DNA from: Reticulitermes lucifugus
Taxonomy: Eukaryota > Arthropoda > Insecta > Blattodea > Rhinotermitidae
NCBI GenBank assembly: GCA_026260175.1
Contig: JAKCWW010000339.1
Coordinates: forward strand, 32,011-96,010
Length of the DNA stretch: 64,000 bases
Direction: 5' to 3'
The first letter of the stretch is position 1; each line of letters starts with the position of its first letter. This document shows positions 57,000 to 64,000 of this stretch, in pieces. Both the position numbers and the translations under genes were made by a program. A model generated the notes under the pieces. The model made no database searches. It saw only the letters and a list, made by a program, of their open reading frames with translations, and was not told where the DNA came from.

Positions 57000-58764
57000 G
57001 AGAGTAGGCCCACCTTCTCCCGCACCTCTCTCAATACGTTACTGACATGCATTCATTACATCGAGGTTATGTACTCGTACATTGCACAGCAAAGTTGTGC
57101 CTATGCACACCATGAAGGCATAAAGGGAGAGAAGTACAGCTTCAATCCTTCTCGAGCACGACACGAGATGGGAGTGATCAGCTTCACTTCTGACCGCTTT
57201 ACCCACAGGGAAAACGGCCTCGGTATTCATTGAATTGGAGATAGGCTGTCCTCCAGACCCAGTCCGAACGTTTGGAATCACAACAGCGACTACGCTATCC
57301 CAGCGCCCTCGATGAATATACCTACACTGTATATAATATTAGTACACTTTCAGGGGGCGTATGGTTCCCTTACAAATTCACGTACACCGGAACCTCTTCA
57401 CCGGAGTCAAAGCGGCTCACTCATTCTCATATACGAGATCTGAATTTAAGAATACGTGTTAGTGACGTGGTTCTCAAACACCGGAAAAATTATACCGTTA
57501 CCTCTTGCAATTCTTATAACAGATTAATAAATGTGTTCACTTAGTTTTCTTTCTATAAATGACCAACCAAAGCCATGCATTAGAGCCGTATACATTTTCA
57601 CAATACACAAGCTATTTCTAACACAAAGTTACAATTGGGCCTACAAAAAATTCTCGTTCAAGTCCCTTCTGGACGACAATAAACGTGTTAATTGACTTGT
57701 GACAATATATCACGTGGATAGTAACGTTCTGAATTACGGGAAATAGAACCCCGTAGTCAGTCTCACACGCCACAAAACGCTCCCTTGCTCCAAATACTAT
57801 TAGTGCTTCTGTCCATTACCATGGTAACAAAGTTAAAGATGGATTGTTAAAGCAGCTCAAATCCTTGGCGTCTAAAGCAGAGAAGTGGGCCATCTTGACG
57901 TCACAATTTGTCACGCGAAGGCTCTCAAGAAGGACAAGATGACAATACGGTGCCATGCAGTAAGCTCTTACAATCGATATCTTATGGCTTTCGTGGTACT
58001 ATGTCGTTACGAATATATTTTTTCACTTTTACGGTTTTAGCAGCAACACATAGCTGATACGACGCCGTTCTTGGTACATTACATCTTCACTTTCAAGGGA
58101 AATGACGGTAGGGAACTTATTCCTCAAATATATATGTATAATACTGTACAAAGAGTCTCTACATGCATATTTGGTATCTACATTTACAATGAGCCTTTAC
58201 AATTATTTTCCGATTGGTTAATTATGGATCCAGTTAGGTAAGACCTATGTTACAAGAGAATTGTAATTTTAATATCAATAAAATTATTTATACAAACTAT
58301 GGGACCTGTAGAAACGTGTAAATATTTTTGCACAATACTGATAGAATATGTCCAGGTTGTTCACAAGAACGTAGACTATTGCCATGAAACTAACGTTCAG
58401 CCAGAATTGTCACCTTTGAAAATTATTTGCACTAAGACCATAAAATAAAGGCATGATTGAAAGATCTCTAAACTCAGTTCATATGCATGTTTCTTATTAA
58501 AAATTACAGGGAAGATTCCGATTAGATTTGACACTGAAATCTTCGCATTGGAGGTTTCAAGTCAAATTAGATCTCCGTATCAGTAATGGTGGCCTACGGG
58601 CAATTATATTTCCTAAATTACATAAACATAAAATGAGTTTATAATATTTGTAAAGAATGACCCACTGTCTAAAAATCGATGTTATGACCTATACTGTCAA
58701 GGTAATTCTTGTTTGAAGATGTGATGTCGTATAGATGTCTATAAATGCACAGACGATTTGGCGG
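57000..58764. other. no gene or repeat recognised
   Basis: Open frames of 80-90 codons near 57040-57545 have no family resemblance. AT-rich onward. Confidence 0.35.
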
Positions 58765-58880
58765 AATGTGCTGCCTCGATCTTCTGCTGATAAATTTGGG
58801 TTAGACTACACGGCGTCACAACCCAAGAGACAGCGTTTTTATAGTCACCACCGTGAGAAGGTAAAATCTTATAAAACTTT
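58765..58880 (-). repeat. family C partial, FWDVTP region
   Basis: Minus-strand frames give GGDYKNAVSWVVTPCSLTQI, the worn form of the FWDVTPCSL peptide seen in this repeat family. DNA words CACGGCGTCACAACCCAAGA and AGTCACCACCGTGAGAAGGT are shared with 38385-38470. Confidence 0.6.
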
Positions 58881-58969
58881 ACTTTATACATGGCGAATGT
58901 GTAATGAAATAAGGGAGAATATAATTTAGATTTATTATGCATATAATCTCACTTTGCAGCACCGTGTCT

Positions 58970-59515
58970 GTATCTACAACATTCAGTGTGTTGCAACATG
59001 TCAGTACCTACAACATGCAGTGTCTGTAGCCTCATTTTGCAGCAATGTGTCTATCTACCATACGCAGAGTTTATAGCCTCACTCTGCAGTAACATGTCTG
59101 TATATAGTCCTAAAATATGCAGTGTCTCTAACCTCACTCTTTAGTAACGTGTCTGTATACACAATATGTAGTTTGTGTAGTCTCAGTTTATAGCAACGTC
59201 ACTGTATCTACAACATGCAATATGTAGCCTCACTTTGCAGCAACGTGTCTGTATCTAAAATATGCAGTGTCTACAGCTTCACTTTGTAGCAACGTCTCTG
59301 TACATACAACAAGCACTGTGTGTAGCCTCGCTTTGTAGCAACGTCTCTGTACATACAACAAGCACTGTGTGTAGCCTCGCTTTGTAGCAACGTATCTGTA
59401 CCTACAATATGCAGTGTGCGTAGCCTTACTTTCAGCAATATGTCTGTGTATACAATATGCATTGTGTGTAGTGTTACTTTGTAGCAACGTTTCTTTGTAC
59501 ACCATATGGTCTGTG
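58970..59515. repeat. 49-bp minisatellite, about 11 units
   Basis: The unit contains CTTTGTAGCAACGTCTCTGT followed by ACATACAACAAGCACTGTGT and GTAGCCTCG. Starts at 59282, 59331 and 59380 give an exact period of 49, and the two units 59282-59379 are identical. Outer units are diverged (CTTTGCAGCAACGTGTCTGT, and so on). Since 49 is not a multiple of 3, the minus-strand frames across it cycle and are not a gene. Confidence 0.9.
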
Positions 59516-59819
59516 TGAACACTAAGACCAAAATTGCTGGCAACACATTGCCAGATTCGAGGTTTTCAAATTATGACGCTGCGAACATGCTTGCAAAGCG
59601 GGCGCTTACGCCACGCTTACCCAACGTCATATAATGAAAACCCTGTACATGAACATGCAGAAGTGGAGGTATAGCTCCACACGTCGGAGGTAGAAGTAAG
59701 TGAGGGGTCAGCTTCATGATCCCGTCCCTTTATGAGAGATTATATATGTTAAATACCCAATAGTGTTACCTGGACACAAATATAAAGCAATAAACGTATG
59801 CAGTTATCATGTACTGTAG

Positions 59820-59862
59820 TTCTCCCTAATGATGGTCGGTCGATAACGAAACATATAGGAGT
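59820..59862 (+). ncRNA. hammerhead-ribozyme-like motif, solo
   Basis: TCTCC, CTAATGA, T, GGTCGGTCGATAAC, GAAACATATA, GGAGT. Helix I keeps four pairs, and the core has G5 changed to A. Only one arm is present, followed by AATAAATGAG as in foldback arms. Decayed. Confidence 0.4.
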
Positions 59863-59915
59863 TAAAAATAAATGAGTCATACATATAAATTATATGTGAT
59901 TTGACGGTTTTATAC

Positions 59916-60330
59916 AGAGTGTATCTAAAACAATAGGACATATTTCAGAAGTGAGTTCTCCACACAAAAATAAAAAAAGAAGTTCATGCCAATAAATGCC
60001 CGCAAAAAGTTAATTTTCGAGGTACAGCACCCACGTTTGCCTCACATAAATCCTTTAGTTTTTTTGTGTGGGGAAACTTAAAATCCCTACTGCATTCAGC
60101 TCCAATGGAAAATGAAGAAACACTTCATCAACGCATTTTTTATACCTGTCAAACCATTCGCAACCGCCCCTGGGACTTATGAAAGAGTGCGACAGTCCAT
60201 GATCAGATGTGTCCATTGGTGCATTGATTCAGAGGGAGACATTTTGAGCATCTGTTGTAAATTGCGACTTGATGAACAACAATAACTCAACATTTCTTAA
60301 ATTGGGAACGTGTATTTTAAATGTATTAGG
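59916..60330 (+). pseudogene. DDE transposase C-terminal remnant with one transposon end
   Basis: Begins with TATACAGAGTGTATCTAAAA, a terminus of the TACAGGGTGT class. From 60055 the frame reads SFFVWGNLKSLLHSAPMENE, ETLHQRIFYTCQTIRNRPWD, a stop, then (shifted) GRHFEHLL. This is the C-terminal part of Tc1/mariner-like transposases (DFFLWGHLK ... QRI--ACQTIRN-PG ... GGHFEHLL). Everything between the end and this part is deleted. Confidence 0.75.
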
Positions 60331-60567
60331 TCTATGTCTGTTGGAACTAAAATACTATTACATAGTTAAGGTAATTATTGTTGAATGTAATCTTTCAATT
60401 AAACACACAAACAACTCATTTCCGGACATATGTTAATATAAACCCTTTTCTTTGTTTTGATATGAAAAACTTACTCTTCAAGTCTGTCCGAGCATTTAAG
60501 ATACATCCTGGATTATACTCGTACAACACTTATCCAAGTATTACCTACAAGATGAAAAAACTACAAT
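60331..60567. other. no feature
   Basis: Short spacer between the transposase remnant and family C copy. The 105-codon plus-strand frame (60378-60695) runs into the repeat and is not called. Confidence 0.4.
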
Positions 60568-60706
60568 TCTTCTGGGATGTAACTCCGTATCGATCTTCAG
60601 GGGCAAACAGTCCACTTCTTGGACTGCTTGACCAGGAAGATGAAGGCACTACTATCCTTCGAAACGTCGGCAAATATACGAAACAACAGGCGTAACATCC
60701 CACAAG
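60568..60706. repeat. family C element, well preserved
   Basis: TTCTTCTGGGATGTAACTCC at the left encodes FFWDVTP. An inner hairpin CAGTCCACTTCTTGGACTG follows, then GGAAGATGAAGGCACTACTA, TCCTTCGAAACGTCGG and the inverted end CGTAACATCCCACAAG. The middle reads GAAGA-T, helix GAAGG/CCTTC, GAAAC: the hammerhead-like layout with a worn start. Confidence 0.75.
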
Positions 60707-61104
60707 ACTTGAAATCTTCTGAAAATACGAAAAGAAGGAACTGCTAGGCATGGTGATAGGTTTAGAAACCGTTTAATTAAAAGACAAAAAGCAATAATCT
60801 TCAACAACACCAATGTGAGAATGTCAAATCCCACATGTTTGTTCGTTTCGGAGATAGAATATGTCTCGTCACGCGCATTAAAGATACTGAATGCAGCCCG
60901 GCTAGGCAGTCACATAGAACATCAGTCACAGACTTCCCTTAGCACTTTTAAAAAGGAATGTGTGTTCTGTTGAAATATTCTTATCAATATCTGATAATAT
61001 GTGGTTGTCTCATGCAGTATAACTTCACAGTAATTTTTAAATGTATGGTACAAGTAATTAAGCGGATTTTGACATTATCGCAGCAGCGTGTTTGAAAATT
61101 GTTC
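60707..61104. other. no feature recognised
   Basis: AT-rich; nothing supportable. Confidence 0.35.
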
Positions 61105-61331
61105 TAAAGGGATGTGACGACGCCTCACTACGTAAGCAGTTACCAACTTACGAAGGAACGTAGTGCCTTCATCTTTATAGGTCTAGAGTTTCGAAAAGAA
61201 TGCCAGAATTTCCCTTTACCGGTCCTGTGTGGCATTCTTCTCAGACCTATCAGCCACTGAAGATGAAATCAGTTTCTTCTTTCAAAACGTTGGAAACTGA
61301 TTACCCAGTGACGCAGCGTCATGTTCCAGAT
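61105..61331. repeat. family C element with an additional inner inverted repeat
   Basis: GGGATGTGACGACGCCTCAC at the left and GTGACGCAGCGTCATGTTCC at the right. Inside, AAGAATGCCAGAATTTCCC faces GGCATTCTTCTC across TTACCGGTCCTG, and CACTGAAGATGAAATCAG is the worn core with CAAAACGTTGG. Confidence 0.65.
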
Positions 61332-62185
61332 TAACGGAATCCTCAGAAGCAATTAAGATGGACGGCATGGTTTGATAAGACTCTTACACTCAAGGGCAAA
61401 GTGGTCACTATATACCACCACATACCATCTTCGAAAATTCAATATTTTGCTCACACAGTGTATTTGTAATTCGCAGACGAAATGGCGACTATTTCTCTAA
61501 AGATAATTAACCATATGTTCTTTGTAATGGAGATGCAGTGTGTTTCCTGTGTGTCAAAAAGGTAACTGTCATATAGACGAATTAATATGAAGAATTTCCA
61601 GATTCAAAGCATTACACAGCACGGCAGTAGACTAAAGTTATTTTTGGGTATTAAAATAACAAGGCAGAACAATAACATAGACAACAGTTAGTGGCCACAG
61701 TAACAAACTGGAGTGCGTGGCCTTTGTCACCATTCAAATGAATGTCGCAGACATAAACATAAAACTATACGTTAATTACGTAACGCAGTCGTAAACAATA
61801 CGTACTGTAGGGCAGTATTACGGGACAGCTCTTCTTATACTACTATACAGTCTGATGAAACACTCACTGAACACACAGCGTCGCTCCACGAAGCCCTCAC
61901 CTGTAAGAGAATAAAACACGTAAAAAGCCATCCTGTCAACACAATGGAACATGTGATAAGGTGATTTTTAACGTCGTACACAAAAAGAATTTTGTCATAA
62001 AGAAGTTATAAAACTACGAATGTCAACTAATATTTTAATGACCCCAACAGGACGAATCAACGAAGGTTCAGAATTTTTGAAGAGGGTTTGTCTGCCAGCG
62101 GAAATTGAATAACACGTCAGTGACGCGGGCTGTGGTGTTTGTTTTATGGTCAAGTTACCTTTAGTGTTCCTCATCCCATACACGT
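61332..62185. other. no gene or repeat recognised
   Basis: Nothing supportable on either strand. Confidence 0.35.
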
Positions 62186-62475
62186 GAAAATACATACTCC
62201 CATTTACGCCAAACATATTGTACAAAGGTGTATTCCAATTTATACTGTAACATATGTTGTACAAATGTATACTCCCATTTTGACTACACATACTGTGCCA
62301 TTTTGTAAACACACACTACACAGAATACACAACAGTATATTCCCATTTACACTGCACATATTATGCAAATGTGTAATGCCACTTACACTACACATGTTCC
62401 ATAAATTGTAATCCCATTTGCACTACACATACTTCATAAATGTTTAATCCGTCGTACACCACACGTATTTTAAAA
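62186..62475. repeat. degenerate minisatellite of about 37-41 bp
   Basis: Seven or so units with the form ATACTCCCATTTACACTACA CATATT-T-CAAATGTGT. Examples start at about 62194, 62231, 62269, 62331 and 62370. More diverged than the array at 59 kb. The Thr/Tyr/His-rich open frame on the plus strand is its translation. Confidence 0.75.
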
Positions 62476-64000
62476 TGACTACTTTGTGATTTTGCACACA
62501 ACGCTGGTCTTAAAGTTTGTCTCTGGAGAATACAAAAATTTATTACTGCAAATCAAACGTACTGTCTGGTCGAATGTATAGAACTTTGCTCCATATTTGG
62601 GAGATCCCATGTTCAAACCTGGGCCCGGAGACTATTTGAGATTTTCTGTAGTTACTTACCCTCCTTCCAGGCATATGCCGTGCCAGTACCTTACAAGAGA
62701 CCAGGAGTGTTTCCTCCCACAAAATTTCCACTTAAAAATCCACTAATACCCAAGTACACAATAATATACAATCTGAACTACGGATAACATCCTTAAATAA
62801 ATCATAAAGACGTAAACAAATAAATACTTGTTTTTATTGTACTTATATTTCGTCAAATACGTATTGTAAAGTCTCTACCTTCTAATAAATGCGTAAATAT
62901 CTGTTACAGAATAATACATATTTTAGGAAAGTTATGAACTTCTATCTGAGTTTCAAGTAAAGTAGAAGTCTAACGTATACAGCCTGTGCAAATAGCATGC
63001 AGTAAATGGTAAACGAAAGACAAATACGATGTTGAAGGTGGTGACGATAATAATGCCATTCCCACTATTATTGTTAACTCTCAGTTAGGCCTGCACGTAA
63101 AGTATTCGAAAAATTTCTTTATAATTCGGTATAATTCATTATATTTGCACTTACAAAGCTAATATACCTCACAGACACGACGCTGTACATAGTGAGCACA
63201 AACGTGCTCTAGCAATAACATTTTTTATTGTGAAGCAATCGCACAAGATGTAACATCGAAATATTGAAATTAAACTACATTTATTCGAGACTTTGAAAGT
63301 TGAAGTTTAATAACAGAATATCCGGATGTTATGTTGCTTGAATTCTTCAGCGTGACAAAGGCAATGGCCAAGTGTGCTCGCGTTGTGAAAGGTCTGGTAG
63401 TTCTACGGCATGAATACGTGTGGCGAGGATGAGGTAAAGCTCCATGCATGCTGAGCATGATGCTAGATACAGTCGAACGGCCAGCCTACGCTGCAACTCC
63501 TAACCCCGTGGAAAGGTACCGGTATTACTGATTCGCACGCTGGGTGAGACGCAGAGGAGATCTGGACCTAGTGGCGGACAGAAAACCCTCGACCCCTCCC
63601 AAGAAACGAACCCCAGAAATTCAAACCACTAGCTAATCCCTACTCTGACTGAAATATCCGAGCTTACAAAACGACAAAACATTGAAACACAGTTTAATTA
63701 TCTTTGAATTTCTTTAAATGCACTCCACATAAAAATAAAACATCTCATAAATAAGATATCTTAATGTATTTAGAATTATTATGCACGAAGAAAGGTTTCT
63801 ACATAATGGGTCTTTCTCACACAATTTGTAACGCTATCTGCGTTTTACAGGCTTTATAAGGGATATTAGGCCCAAGGATAAAATTTTAATTTTCCCCACA
63901 TTTATTTATTTTTTAATTACTTAGTCTATGTGAGACTTTAGACTTTAACCGCCGTGTAGTTCAGGTCTTGGGGTCTTCGGTCTTCCAGAATGTTGCACAG
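62476..64000. other. non-coding; a possible SINE head and a family C edge
   Basis: On the minus strand near 62625-62590, GGCCCAGGTTTGAACATGGG looks like a B box with a weak surrounding. At 63970-63998, TGGGGTCTTCGGTCTTCCAG followed by AATGTTGCACAG resembles the start of a family C element running off the window. No gene seen. Confidence 0.35.

Noticed and set aside
59230-59546. Two overlapping 91-codon minus-strand frames rich in CYKVKL / THTAYC words
   Set aside because: Frames of the 49-bp minisatellite; the period is not a multiple of three.
62139-62411. 90-codon open frame with repeated Tyr/Thr/His/Val
   Set aside because: Translation of the degenerate minisatellite.
1-64000. CRISPR arrays, toxin-antitoxin or phage-like operons
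   Set aside because: All tandem arrays seen lack alternating unique spacers of constant size, and there is no dense co-directional coding. The window is eukaryotic.

Overview
The window looks like intron-rich, repeat-laden nuclear DNA from an arthropod, most likely an insect. A cockroach or termite is my best guess, an inference from the mix of LINE, SINE and short foldback families rather than from a marker gene. Coding density is very low, base composition is AT-rich, and almost every recognisable protein fragment away from the left end is a decayed transposon. No bacterial-style operon, CRISPR array, rRNA or intact tRNA gene was seen.

Left end (1-7 kb): the only convincing host gene, on the minus strand. 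A 2.8-kb exon (5829 to 3051) encodes a proline-rich then Lys/Glu-rich disordered protein. A 44-base exon (1841 to 1798) follows with matching splice sites and phase. The pair best fits a neuronal or cytoskeletal microtubule-associated protein such as Tau, but the diagnostic repeat exons are not in the window. Remaining exons presumably lie outside, or are too short to find by eye.

Middle (7-45 kb): no host gene recognised. It holds 3' ends of LINEs in both orientations, tRNA-derived SINEs of several families, a short family encoding FWDVTP-like peptides with inverted ends ('family C'), a mobile-looking family with polypurine GACAGACAGAC tracts ('family A'), degenerate tandem repeats ('family B'), microsatellites, and three long foldbacks whose arms each carry a hammerhead-ribozyme-like motif.

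45.3-48.6 kb: a 3.3-kb PIF/Harbinger element with matching inverted ends and a CTA target duplication, inserted in the tRNA-like head of a SINE and itself holding a 5'-truncated LINE. Its transposase and MADF-type genes are broken and rearranged.

48.6-64 kb: more SINEs, a decayed minus-strand DDE transposase (54.4-55.3 kb), a near-perfect 151-bp hairpin at 56.5 kb, an assembly gap inside a SINE, a 49-bp minisatellite (59 kb), a second minisatellite (62.3 kb) and further family C copies.

The least expected signal is a recurring CUGANGAU - helix II - GAAAC motif, hammerhead-like with one extra U, shared by the foldbacks and by family C. I found no wholly new multi-gene system.
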